Positions 8,799-16,968 of a stretch of DNA of 64,000 bases are shown one piece after another. This DNA comes from Mesorhizobium kowhaii. Its GTDB lineage: Bacteria; Pseudomonadota; Alphaproteobacteria; Rhizobiales; Rhizobiaceae. Both the position numbers and the translations under genes were made by a program. The first letter of the stretch is position 1; the number at the start of each line of letters is the position of its first letter. The notes beneath the pieces are model-generated. The model worked only from the letters and a program-made list of their open reading frames with translations. It made no database searches and was not told the origin of the DNA. Where the stretch lies: contig NZ_MZXV01000076.1 of the NCBI RefSeq assembly GCF_003253745.1, forward strand, positions 285,319 through 349,318. Reading direction: 5' to 3'.

Positions 8799-9000
8799 GC
8801 AAAACCTCCCAGCGATGGTGAGCGGCCGTGGCCGCGCGGACCGGATTTACAGCGCCATGACGCGGATGGGAACCCGATGCCGGCCTGGCACAATGATTCC
8901 CAGCTTTGAATACTTCAATGGCCCGACATCAGCTCGGGGAAGAGCGTGCGCCTGAGAGCATCTGCACGCCGGCGTGGGTCGAGGCGTCTGCGGTTTTCGG
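8799..9000. other. Spacer upstream of fadJ; no gene seen
   Basis: About 200 bases between the fadJ start and repeat A copy 1. It must carry the fadJ promoter, but I see no convincing gene, RNA or regulator site in it. Confidence 0.5.
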
Positions 9001-9170
9001 AGGTGTGTTGAGATTCAGGTCAGGCCGAGCCGGAGTCGAAGACGGGCGCGAAGCGACCAAACAAGGTGGGATTCGAGAACCGGAGCGGAGCGTACATTCG
9101 GGTACGTGAGCATCGGAAGCACAGAAACCCGCCGTTTGCAGGCCGGCATCACCTGAATATCAACACACCT
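9001..9170. repeat. Stop-codon-adjacent repeat A, copy 1 (full length)
   Basis: About 170 bp. The left end AGGTGTGTTGAGATTCAGGT is repeated inverted at the right end (reading back from 9170) with one mismatch. In the middle is a smaller stem-loop around 9087-9112 (GAGCGTAC ... GTACGTGAGC). The right arm touches the TGA of the minus-strand permease gene. Copies occur at 40913-41082, 51097-51149 and 58428-58568. No open frame or transposase is inside. Confidence 0.9.
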
Positions 9171-10117
9171 CAACGCAGCGCCTTCTGCCCACCCGCCGCC
9201 GTGATCACCCCGACAATGATCAGCCCCGTCAGCAGCAGCCGCACGCCGGCGCTGACGCCGAACGTGTTGAGCATGGTCAACAGCAGCACCAGGAACAGGG
9301 CCGCGCCCCAGACGCCCGGCACGTTGGCCTTGCCGCCAGCCACCGATGTGCCGCCGATGACGACGACGGCGATCGAGGCCAGCAGATACTCGTTGCCGAT
9401 GTCGACATTGGCGCCCCGGAAATAGCCAGCGAGCAGCGCCCCGTCGATGCCGCCGAGCGCACCCGACAGCGTGTAGGTGAGGAAGCGGATGCGGCCGACA
9501 TTGACGCCGGCGAGCCATGCGGCACGGATGTTCTGGCCGATCGCCAGCACCGAGCGGCCATAGATCATGCGCTGCAGCGCGATCGCCGCACCGATGGTGA
9601 ACAGCACGGTGAGGATCGCCAGCACCGGAATGCCCAGCACCTGCCAGTTGGCGAAATCCGCGAAGCCCGGCGGCGGCTTGATCTGCAGCCCGCGCCCATA
9701 GCTGATGTCGATCGACTGGATGATGAAGCTGGCCGACAGCGTGGCGATGATCGGCGGGATGCGCAACGCCCAGATCAGCAAATAGTTGGCGGCGCCGATC
9801 GCAACCCCCGTGGCGAGCGCCGCCAAAAGCCCGACCGCGATCATGGAGTCGTTGCCGTCCATCACCTTCATGGCGACGGCACTGGCAAGGCCGATATTGG
9901 CCGGCAGCGACAGGTCGACATTGCCCGGCCCGAGCGTGATGACGAACATCTGGCCGACACCGACGATGACGGTAAACACCGCAAGCGACAGCGCCGCCGT
10001 AACCATGCCGCCGGCGCCATAGCCACCGGTGAAGACGATCGTCGCCAGCCACACCAGCAAGGCGCCGAGGAACGACCAGATCCAGGGTTTGGCAAGCAGT
10101 GGTTTCAACACGGCCAT
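9170..10117 (-). CDS. Sugar ABC transporter permease (RbsC family), second
   Basis: A 315-aa integral membrane protein with about eight to ten hydrophobic segments, of the BPD_transp_2 / RbsC family. Key family stretches include AIGQNIRAAWLAGVNVGRI and the glycine-rich VVIGGTSVAGGKANV near the C-terminus. It pairs with the permease at 10120-11100, 2 bases upstream, to form the membrane channel of a ribose/xylose-type importer. Last gene of a five-gene operon; its TGA directly adjoins repeat A. Confidence 0.9.
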   Translation of the reverse strand: MAVLKPLLAKPWIWSFLGALLVWLATIVFTGGYGAGGMVTAALSLAVFTVIVGVGQMFVITLGPGNVDLSLPANIGLASAVAMKVMDGNDSMIAVGLLAALATGVAIGAANYLLIWALRIPPIIATLSASFIIQSIDISYGRGLQIKPPPGFADFANWQVLGIPVLAILTVLFTIGAAIALQRMIYGRSVLAIGQNIRAAWLAGVNVGRIRFLTYTLSGALGGIDGALLAGYFRGANVDIGNEYLLASIAVVVIGGTSVAGGKANVPGVWGAALFLVLLLTMLNTFGVSAGVRLLLTGLIIVGVITAAGGQKALR

Positions 10118-10119
10118 GG

Positions 10120-11100
10120 CTACCTCTCCCTGCGGCTGATCAGGACGCGGGCCGCCAGCACGATGATAAGGATGGCGCCATTGGCGGCCACCTGCCAGTC
10201 GGGCGGAATGTGCATGAAGGTGAGCAGAGGCGAGGCGGCGAGCGCCAGTGTCAGCGCGCCGATCACCGCGCCGATCGGCGACACCCGGCCGCCGACGAAC
10301 TCGCCGCCGCCGAGGATGACGCCGGCGATCGCCAGCAGTGTGTAGCCATTGCCGATATTGGCATCGGCCGAAGTGGTGATGCCGATCAGCGCCATGCCCG
10401 ACAGCACGCCGAACAGGCCGGCCAGCGCAAACAGCACGATCTTGGTCTTGAGCAGCGACCAGCCGGCGCGCCCGAGCGCTGCCGGATTGCCACCGGAGCC
10501 GCGCAGGATCACGCCGTAGGAGGTGCGCATCAGGCCGAAATGAACGATGAGGCCGATCAGCAGTGCGGCAATGATCGGGAATGGCACGAAAGGCGGCTTG
10601 AATGCCATGAACGCCAGCAGCCAGTCCGGTGCCTTGCCGCCGGGTTTGGGCAGGACGAGAATGGCCAGCCCCTGCCAGACGAAACTCATGCCGAGCGTCA
10701 CCACGATCGAGGGCAGGTTGCGCAGATGGATCAGCGCGCCGAGCAGCGCATAGACGCCGATCGACCCGAGCAGGATGACGACGCCAACGAGCGGCGCGTC
10801 CTTCAGCCAGGTCGCGGTGACGCAGCCGACGAAACCGACGAAGGTGCCGATCGACAGGTCCAGCTCGTTGCCGGCGATGACGAACATCTGCGCGATCGTC
10901 GCCAGCGCGATCGGGATCGCCAGGTTCAGCATCAGGCTGAAGCCGAAATAGCTGATGGCGCGCGGGTTGAGCCAGGCGATGGCGAGCAGCACCAGCGCCA
11001 GCGACAGCGCCGGCAGCAGCCCGCGCAGCAGGCGCGCGCGCGCCAGCGCGCCACGCTCGGCGGAAGTCTTGGCGGTGGTGTCGAGGCTGGCGGCCGTCAT
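10120..11100 (-). CDS. Sugar ABC transporter permease (RbsC family), first
   Basis: A 326-aa RbsC-type permease with repeated hydrophobic helices and the family motif GNELDLSIGTFVGFVG, plus VILGGGEFVGGRVS towards the C-terminus. I chose the ATG at 11100, one base after the ATPase stop (TGA-G-ATG); an in-frame ATG at 11112 overlaps the ATPase. No strong ribosome site is visible at either, consistent with coupled translation. It forms a heterodimer with the next permease. The solute is unknown, and the lactonase at the head of the operon suggests an aldose or sugar acid. Confidence 0.88.
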   Translation of the reverse strand: MTAASLDTTAKTSAERGALARARLLRGLLPALSLALVLLAIAWLNPRAISYFGFSLMLNLAIPIALATIAQMFVIAGNELDLSIGTFVGFVGCVTATWLKDAPLVGVVILLGSIGVYALLGALIHLRNLPSIVVTLGMSFVWQGLAILVLPKPGGKAPDWLLAFMAFKPPFVPFPIIAALLIGLIVHFGLMRTSYGVILRGSGGNPAALGRAGWSLLKTKIVLFALAGLFGVLSGMALIGITTSADANIGNGYTLLAIAGVILGGGEFVGGRVSPIGAVIGALTLALAASPLLTFMHIPPDWQVAANGAILIIVLAARVLISRRER

Positions 11101-11101
11101 C

Positions 11102-12571
11102 TCAGGCCGCATCGCCGAACGAGGACTGGATGATCTTCTCTTCGGTCAGTTCGTCGCGACGCAGATTGGCGACGATGCGGCCGTTCTTGAAGACATAAAT
11201 GTGGTCGCAATTGTCGAGCTCTTCGGTTTCCGTGGTGTACCAGAGGAAGGTGCGGCCGCGCCTAGCCTCTTCGCGCACGAGCTCGTAGACCTCGAGCTTG
11301 GTGCCGATATCGACGCCGCGCATCGGGTCGTCCATCAGCACGATCCCAGCGTCGGAGCCGAGCGCCCGGGCAAACAGCGCCTTCTGCTGGTTACCGCCTG
11401 ACAGCGAGAGGATGTTGTTGTTCATGTCCGGCGTGCGGATGCCGATCTTCTTCTGCCAGAATGCAGCCAGCTCGGCCTCGCTCTGCGGCGAGATCAGCAG
11501 CCCAGTGCGCAAACGCGCCAGCGAGCGGATGCCGATGTTCTGCGCAATCGACCATTGCGGGAAGATGCCGTCTGACTGGCGGTCGCCGGCCACCAGCGCC
11601 ACCGGCGCGGTCACCTCGATGCCGGCCTTGGTGCGCGATGCCGCCCCGAAGATCGCCAGCAACAGGTCCGTCTGGCCGTGGCCAGCCAGCCCGGCAAGGC
11701 CGATGACCTCGCCGGCGCACGCGACAAGGTCGGTGCCGTCCTTCTGCCCGGCGGGTCGCGCCCGCACCCGCAACGGACTGGCTCCAGGTTTGGCGGCGGC
11801 AACTTCGGCGGCAATCTTCTGGCGCGCTTCCGCTCCGCCCATCGCCGTCACCAGCCGGTCGCGGTCGAACGCACCAGCAGCGTCAGCGACAACCACCTTG
11901 CCGTCGCGCATCACCACGATGCGGTCGGCGTTCCGCAGCACTTCGCCCAGCACATGCGAGATCAGGATGCAGCTTTTGCCGCCGGCGACGAAGCGGCGCA
12001 CGAAGGCCAGCAGCTGGCCGGCCGTATGGGCGTCGAGCGACGATGTCGGCTCGTCGAGGATGACGAGGTCGAGCCGGTCCTGGGTGACGGTAAAGGCGCG
12101 CGCCACCTCGACCATCTGGCGCCGGCCGATCGACAGGTCGCCGACAATGTCGCCCGCCGAGATGCTGTGGCCCGGAAAGATCTCGTCGAGCTTGGCGGCG
12201 ATCAGTTCGGCTGCCTTGCGCCGCCAGCCGAAGCCGCGCAGCGACGCGTGGTTGATGCGCGTGTTCTCGGCGACGCTGAGATTGGGGCACAGCGACAATT
12301 CCTGGAAGACGCAGCGTATGCCGAGCTGCTGCGCCCGCGACACCGAGTAATTGTCCTCGATGCCGCCATGCACGCCGATCTGGCCGCTGTCGGGCATCAG
12401 CGTGCCCGCCACCATGTGCATCAGGGTCGACTTGCCGGCGCCATTGTGGCCGACGAGGCCGACGCATTCGCCGGGGCCAACGTGGAAATCCACGCCGCCC
12501 AGCGCGCGAACGGCGCCGAAATGTTTTTCGGCGCCGTTCAGTCTGATGATGTCAGCGTTCCCTGCAACCAT
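11102..12571 (-). CDS. Sugar ABC transporter ATP-binding protein (RbsA type)
   Basis: A 489-aa tandem ATPase. The N-terminal domain has Walker A GHNGAGKST, signature LSIGRRQMVEVARA and Walker B LVILDEPTSSLD. The C-terminal domain has the usual weakened P-loop (LAGHGQTDLL), signature LSGGNQQKALFARAL and MDDPMRGVD. I chose the ATG at 12571 (MVAGNADIIRLNG); the open frame continues another 450 bases but overlaps the binding-protein gene and looks non-coding there. The spacer to that gene is 49 bases. It powers the two permeases downstream. Confidence 0.9.
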   Translation of the reverse strand: MVAGNADIIRLNGAEKHFGAVRALGGVDFHVGPGECVGLVGHNGAGKSTLMHMVAGTLMPDSGQIGVHGGIEDNYSVSRAQQLGIRCVFQELSLCPNLSVAENTRINHASLRGFGWRRKAAELIAAKLDEIFPGHSISAGDIVGDLSIGRRQMVEVARAFTVTQDRLDLVILDEPTSSLDAHTAGQLLAFVRRFVAGGKSCILISHVLGEVLRNADRIVVMRDGKVVVADAAGAFDRDRLVTAMGGAEARQKIAAEVAAAKPGASPLRVRARPAGQKDGTDLVACAGEVIGLAGLAGHGQTDLLLAIFGAASRTKAGIEVTAPVALVAGDRQSDGIFPQWSIAQNIGIRSLARLRTGLLISPQSEAELAAFWQKKIGIRTPDMNNNILSLSGGNQQKALFARALGSDAGIVLMDDPMRGVDIGTKLEVYELVREEARRGRTFLWYTTETEELDNCDHIYVFKNGRIVANLRRDELTEEKIIQSSFGDAA

Positions 12572-12620
12572 GCTCAACGATATCCGCTCGGCGATACGGA
12601 CGGCAACGCTTGTCCGACGC

Positions 12621-13634
12621 TCACTTGATGTTGGCTTTGATGGCCGCGATCGCGTCCTCTTGCGTGTACTCGTGGCTGGCGACGCCACCCTTGACGATCT
12701 TCGGCAGCTCGGTTTCGAAATCGTCTTGGGTGAAGGCCAGATACGGCACCAGCAGATCGTGCGGGATGTCGGTGCGACCGTCGAGCACCTGCTGCGCCAC
12801 CCAGAAGGCCAGCGATGAGACGCCCGGCGCGATCGAAGCCGACCACGTCTTGTAGCCGTCCTTGTCCTTCTGCTCCTTCCACCACTGCAATTCGTCCTGG
12901 CGGTTGCCCATGATGATGGTCGGGCGCGGCTTGCCGGCGGCGGCAAAGGCCTGCGCCGCGCCATAGCCGTCACCGCCCTGGTCGACGATGCCGACGACGT
13001 CCGGCAGCGACGGCAGGATGGTCGCAACTGCCTTCTGTGCCGTCGTCTGGTCCCAGTCGCCGGTCACCGAACCGACGATCTTGAACTCGGGATGGGCGGC
13101 CACACCTTCGAGGATGCCGGCATGGATGGCATCGTCGATCGAGGTGCCGGCCAGGCCACGGATTTCCAGCAGATTGCCGCCCTTGGGCTGGAACTTGGCC
13201 ATCTGCTCGACTTCCTGCTTGCCCATGTCCTTGAAGTCGACGACGACGCGATAGGCGCAAGGCTCGGTCACGGTGCCGTCGAAGGAAACGACGGTGATGC
13301 CGGCGTCACACGCCTGCTTGATGGCGCCGTTGAGTGCATCCGGGGAAGCGGCGTTGATGACGATCGCATCATAGCCCTGCAGGATCAGGTTCTGCACCTG
13401 GGCCGCCTGCGTCGGCACTTCCTTGTCGGCGGTGGTGAAGATATCGGCTGCGCCGACGACCTTGTCCGCGACCGCCTTCTTGGTGACGATGCCATAGCTG
13501 TCGAGCATAGCCTGCCGCCAGGAATTGCCGGCATAGTTGTTGGAGAAGGCGATCTTCTTGCCACTGGTGTCGGCCAGTGCGGTGCCCGAGGCGAGCATTG
13601 CCGCCAAGGCGCCCAAGACGAACAGTTTCTTCAT
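12621..13634 (-). CDS. Sugar ABC transporter substrate-binding protein
   Basis: A 337-aa periplasmic solute-binding protein of the ribose-binding class (Peripla_BP_4). The start MKKLFVLGALAAMLASGTALAD is a classical Sec signal peptide cut near residue 22, and the ATG at 13634 has GGGAGGA 7 bases upstream. The ligand-binding fold is visible in VQNLILQGYDAIVINAASPDALN and VVSFDGTVTEPCAYRVVVDF. Two Cys about 20 residues apart may form a disulfide. Located between the lactonase and the ATPase of the same operon. Confidence 0.92.
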   Translation of the reverse strand: MKKLFVLGALAAMLASGTALADTSGKKIAFSNNYAGNSWRQAMLDSYGIVTKKAVADKVVGAADIFTTADKEVPTQAAQVQNLILQGYDAIVINAASPDALNGAIKQACDAGITVVSFDGTVTEPCAYRVVVDFKDMGKQEVEQMAKFQPKGGNLLEIRGLAGTSIDDAIHAGILEGVAAHPEFKIVGSVTGDWDQTTAQKAVATILPSLPDVVGIVDQGGDGYGAAQAFAAAGKPRPTIIMGNRQDELQWWKEQKDKDGYKTWSASIAPGVSSLAFWVAQQVLDGRTDIPHDLLVPYLAFTQDDFETELPKIVKGGVASHEYTQEDAIAAIKANIK

Positions 13635-13731
13635 GTCGTAATCCTCCCAGATGATGTTTACTGCTGCAGTTCCCGCCGGTTTTGACCCCGGCCTCACTCC
13701 CAATCTGATTTGAGCACGGACGGTCCCGAAC

Positions 13732-14622
13732 TCAAAACAGTCTCAATCCCGGCACGCGCACCCGGAGCCGGTACAGCGACGTCGATGCGGCGATGTAGAG
13801 GCTCCTCAGGTCGTCGTCGCCGAAGGTGAAATTCGCGCAGTCTTCCGGCGTCCGGATGACACCCAGAATGGCGCCCGAGCCGTCGAAGACATGGATGCCG
13901 CCGGGGCCGGTGCAATAGACGTTGCCGCGGCTGTCGATCTTCATGCCGTCTGGCGCTCCCGGCCCGTCGCCCTCGGTCACCGCCCACACCGCACCGCCGT
14001 TGAGATCGCCATCCGCCTCGACCCCGAACACCCTGATGTGTCCGCGTTCGGTGTCGTTGATGAACAGCCGCGACTCGTCCAGCGAAAAACAAAGCCCGTT
14101 CGGCTGGACGAAATCATCGGCCAGCAATGTCAGCCGGGTGCCATCGCCATCGATGCGGTAGACACCCTGGAAGGACAACTCCTGCGGCCGCGGCACGCCG
14201 TAGAATTCCACCCTGCCATAGCCCGGATCGGTGAAGTAGATCGATCCGCCGGTGGCAACGACGATGTCGTTCGGGCTGTTGAGCTGCTTGTCCTGGTGGT
14301 GTGTGGCAAGCACGGTCACGCTGCCGTTGGGCTCGGCGCGGGTCACCCGGCTCGTCGCGTGCTCGCAGGTGACCAGCCGCCCCTGCCGGTCCAGCGTGTT
14401 GCCATTGGCCTTGTGGCTGGGCTCACGGAACAGCTCGATCTCGCCCGCGGCGCTGCGCCGGTACATGCGGCTTTCCGGAATGTCGGAAAAGACCAGCCAC
14501 TTCTCGTAGGGATGCCACACCGGCCCTTCGAGGAAACCGAAGCCACTCGCCAGCGTTTCGATCGTCGCATCGCCGACGACGTCGTCGAAGCCGGGATGGC
14601 GGGCTCGCGCCGACGCCGACAT
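13732..14622 (-). CDS. SMP-30/gluconolactonase family protein
   Basis: A 296-aa six-bladed beta-propeller lactonase. Family marks include the entry FLEGPVWHP (metal-binding Glu), NGNTLDRQGRLVTCEH, LNSPNDIVVATGGSIYFTDP and LFINDTERGHIRVF. It would hydrolyse an aldonolactone produced from the sugar brought in by the downstream transporter. I chose the ATG at 14622 because GGGAG lies 6 bases upstream and the propeller begins soon after; the frame is open to 14778. No dehydrogenase gene accompanies it here. First gene of the transport operon. Confidence 0.88.
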   Translation of the reverse strand: MSASARARHPGFDDVVGDATIETLASGFGFLEGPVWHPYEKWLVFSDIPESRMYRRSAAGEIELFREPSHKANGNTLDRQGRLVTCEHATSRVTRAEPNGSVTVLATHHQDKQLNSPNDIVVATGGSIYFTDPGYGRVEFYGVPRPQELSFQGVYRIDGDGTRLTLLADDFVQPNGLCFSLDESRLFINDTERGHIRVFGVEADGDLNGGAVWAVTEGDGPGAPDGMKIDSRGNVYCTGPGGIHVFDGSGAILGVIRTPEDCANFTFGDDDLRSLYIAASTSLYRLRVRVPGLRLF

Positions 14623-14756
14623 CACTGGCTCCCGGCGGCGTGAGCAGCCGTGCGAATCCGCATGGTGACGAATGGCATGAGCGCTTCCCCGATATGTTTT
14701 CTTGTTGGGGATCGAAGGTAGTTGCGGCACCGGCGTGGCGATACGGGTCAAAGCGC

Positions 14757-14788
14757 AGGGACGACTGTGCATTTGCACAGTCGTCCCT
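14757..14788. terminator. Perfect 14-bp stem-loop after the response regulator gene
   Basis: AGGGACGACTGTGC and its exact complement are separated by a 4-base loop. It begins 9 bases after the stop of the minus-strand response regulator gene and precedes the lactonase operon. There is no T run, so it could be a 3' stabiliser, a weak terminator or a protein-binding palindrome for the operon downstream. Confidence 0.65.
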
Positions 14789-14796
14789 GGCTAGAA

Positions 14797-15531
14797 TTAG
14801 TGCTCGGGCGGCGCCTGCGCCAGCCAGGCATCGAGCCGGTCCTGCTCGCGGCGCAGCGCGTCGATGTTGATCAGGCCGCGCGCCATCGCGAGATAGATCG
14901 CCCGCGTCCGCGAGTTGAACACGGAAGCATCGCTGGCGCCGTCCTCCGCCGGCACGATGCCGAGCTTGTCATAGACATGCTTGATGCGGCTCTGCGCTCC
15001 GCGGATCGACAGGCCGCGGCGCGCCGCAATCGCCCGGTCGGTCAGGCCGAGCGCGATGTCGATCAGGCTTTCATACTCGCCGTCGGTGATGCCCTCGAAC
15101 TTGTCCTGGACGCGGTGCTGGATGCCGCGGATCTCGCGGTCGATGATGCAGTGGCCTTCGCGGAAAACGCCGCGCAGGGCCGAGCGCATGCCTTCCTCCG
15201 TCGCCGATTTGAGCACATAGCCATAGACCGAGCCGGGCGGCACGATGCGCGCCACGCCGCGCACATAGGCCTCGTCGGCGAAATTCGACCAGAACAGGAT
15301 GTGCGTGCCGGCGCGGCGGTTCCAGATCGCCCTGGCAACCTCGATCCCCGTTGCCTTCGGCATCTGCAGATCGAGCACGACATGCGGCGGCTCGCGCTCG
15401 GCCGCCAGGTTGATGGCGTCTTCGCCGTCGCTCGCTTCGATCACCTCGACGTCGCCGGGCCACAATTGCTCGACGGTGCGACGCGCGAATGTGCGGTGCA
15501 GCCCGTCATTTTCGGCGATCATCACAAGCAT
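14797..15531 (-). CDS. NarL/LuxR-family response regulator
   Basis: A 244-aa regulator: an N-terminal receiver domain with phospho-acceptor Asp in VVLDLQMPK, acidic pocket AEND and conserved Lys in YVLKSA, then a C-terminal LuxR-type HTH (ALGLTDRAIAARRGLSIRGAQSRIKHVYDKLG). The ATG at 15531 overlaps the kinase stop as TGATG; a GTG one codon earlier is possible. It pairs with the kinase immediately upstream. The sugar-uptake operon is next on the same strand, so it is a plausible but unproven target. Confidence 0.9.
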   Translation of the reverse strand: MLVMIAENDGLHRTFARRTVEQLWPGDVEVIEASDGEDAINLAAEREPPHVVLDLQMPKATGIEVARAIWNRRAGTHILFWSNFADEAYVRGVARIVPPGSVYGYVLKSATEEGMRSALRGVFREGHCIIDREIRGIQHRVQDKFEGITDGEYESLIDIALGLTDRAIAARRGLSIRGAQSRIKHVYDKLGIVPAEDGASDASVFNSRTRAIYLAMARGLINIDALRREQDRLDAWLAQAPPEH

Positions 15532-16817
15532 CACATGGCCTCCGACACGGCGAGCTGACCGGGCACCGTTGCGGCCGCCGCAACCGGCAATTCCCGCGAC
15601 GGCTGGCGGTCGATCTCGACGACGACACGGGTGCCGCCGCTCTTGCGGCCGGCCTGCCCGATGCGCAGCCGCGCGCCGATAAGGGCTGCCCGCGTGTGCA
15701 TGTGGCCAATACCGCCATGGGCGGCCGGATCGACGGTGCCGCAGCCCTGGCCGTCATCGGTGACGATCACCCGCAGGACGCTCGCGGTCGACGCCAGCAA
15801 AACATCGATGCGGCGCGGCGCGGCGTGACGAACGGCATTGTTGATCGCTTCCTGGACGATCCGGTAGAGCGCGGTGCGGACGGGCTCCGGCAGGCTGTCG
15901 GCGCCGCCGTCACTGGTGTCCGCGATGCGCACGGCGATCGGCGGCTTGGCTCTGGCGACGCTGCGGTTGAGATGCGCTTCGACCGCGTCGCGCAGGCCGA
16001 ACAGTTCGAGCACACTCGGCCGCATGTCGTCGACGATGTGGCGCAGTTCCGTCAAGCAGCCGGCGACCTCCTGCTCGAGGTCGGCAAGCTGCGCCGCCCG
16101 CGCCACGCCCTGGCCGCGCAAGGCCGAAAGCTGGCGGGCGATGCGGGCTAGGTCGGCAAGCGTCTGGTCATGCAAATCCATGGCCATGCGCCGGCGTTCG
16201 CGCTCCATGCCTTCGGTCAGCTGAGAGGCGCCGACGCGCAGCAATTCGACACGATTGCGCGCCTCGCTCTCGGCAAGCATGGCGCGGCGCGCCTCCTCGG
16301 TCTGGATCAGCGCGAAGATATAGGGCGCGATCAGATCGGCGCATTGCTGGGCGACCGCGACATCGGCAAGCGTGTAGCAGCCGACCTCGTGCCGGCTGAT
16401 GTTGAGGGCGCCGATGATGCCGCCGCGTGCCCTGAGCGGCACGACGATGCGGCTGCGCAGCCTGGCGGCGAAGATCGGCCCGTCAATGGCCGTGGCGAAA
16501 TGGAAGCGCTGGTCGCGCAGCGCGTCGTCGGCAAGCAGGTAGGGCACCTCGCCCCACAGCACCGAGCGGATCGGGCTGACTTCGGTCGGCAGCGGATGCT
16601 GGGCAAGCTCGCTCCAGCTGGTGTGGAAGCCGGCTTCATAACAGGCGTGCCTGCGCCCGTCATGCGACAGCACCGCCAGATCCATGTGGTCGTGCGGAAT
16701 GAGCGTGCCGATCTCGATGGCTGTCGCGCGAAACGCCGTGCCGGGATCGATATGGCCGGCAAGCGCCCGCGAAATCGCCAGCAACCGGTCGATCAGGACC
16801 AGGGACACCTCCGGCAT
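15531..16817 (-). CDS. GAF-domain sensor histidine kinase (NarX/DegS type)
   Basis: A 428-aa kinase with no transmembrane segment, so probably cytosolic. A GAF-like sensor (about 25-190; RIVVPLRARGGIIGALNISRH) is followed by a HisKA_3 dimerisation helix with the phospho-His in MAMDLHDQTLADLARIARQL, then an HATPase domain (IVQEAINNAVRHAAPRRI; DDGQGC; HGGIGHMHTRAALIGARL). It autophosphorylates and passes the phosphate to the NarL-type regulator encoded next. The signal is unknown. Confidence 0.9.
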   Translation of the reverse strand: MPEVSLVLIDRLLAISRALAGHIDPGTAFRATAIEIGTLIPHDHMDLAVLSHDGRRHACYEAGFHTSWSELAQHPLPTEVSPIRSVLWGEVPYLLADDALRDQRFHFATAIDGPIFAARLRSRIVVPLRARGGIIGALNISRHEVGCYTLADVAVAQQCADLIAPYIFALIQTEEARRAMLAESEARNRVELLRVGASQLTEGMERERRRMAMDLHDQTLADLARIARQLSALRGQGVARAAQLADLEQEVAGCLTELRHIVDDMRPSVLELFGLRDAVEAHLNRSVARAKPPIAVRIADTSDGGADSLPEPVRTALYRIVQEAINNAVRHAAPRRIDVLLASTASVLRVIVTDDGQGCGTVDPAAHGGIGHMHTRAALIGARLRIGQAGRKSGGTRVVVEIDRQPSRELPVAAAATVPGQLAVSEAM

Positions 16818-16968
16818 GGCTTCGCGATCCTCCCGTGCCGGGAATAGTGGACGCTACGCGGCGCCGCTGTCAACGAGGACGCCATTGGCGGTGGCGATCA
16901 CTTTGCAGTGCAATGATTGAAAAGGGTTCGCGTCCTGGTCTAGGGAAGGGTCAGGAGACCGCGATAGA

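Noticed and set aside
9001..9170. Repeat A as an insertion sequence
   Set aside because: No transposase frame, no clear target duplication, and ends of only about 20 bp; at most a MITE-like element.
12572..13027. N-terminal extension of the RbsA-type ATPase frame
   Set aside because: It overlaps the substrate-binding protein gene and is Arg/Ser-rich; the ATPase starts normally at 12571.
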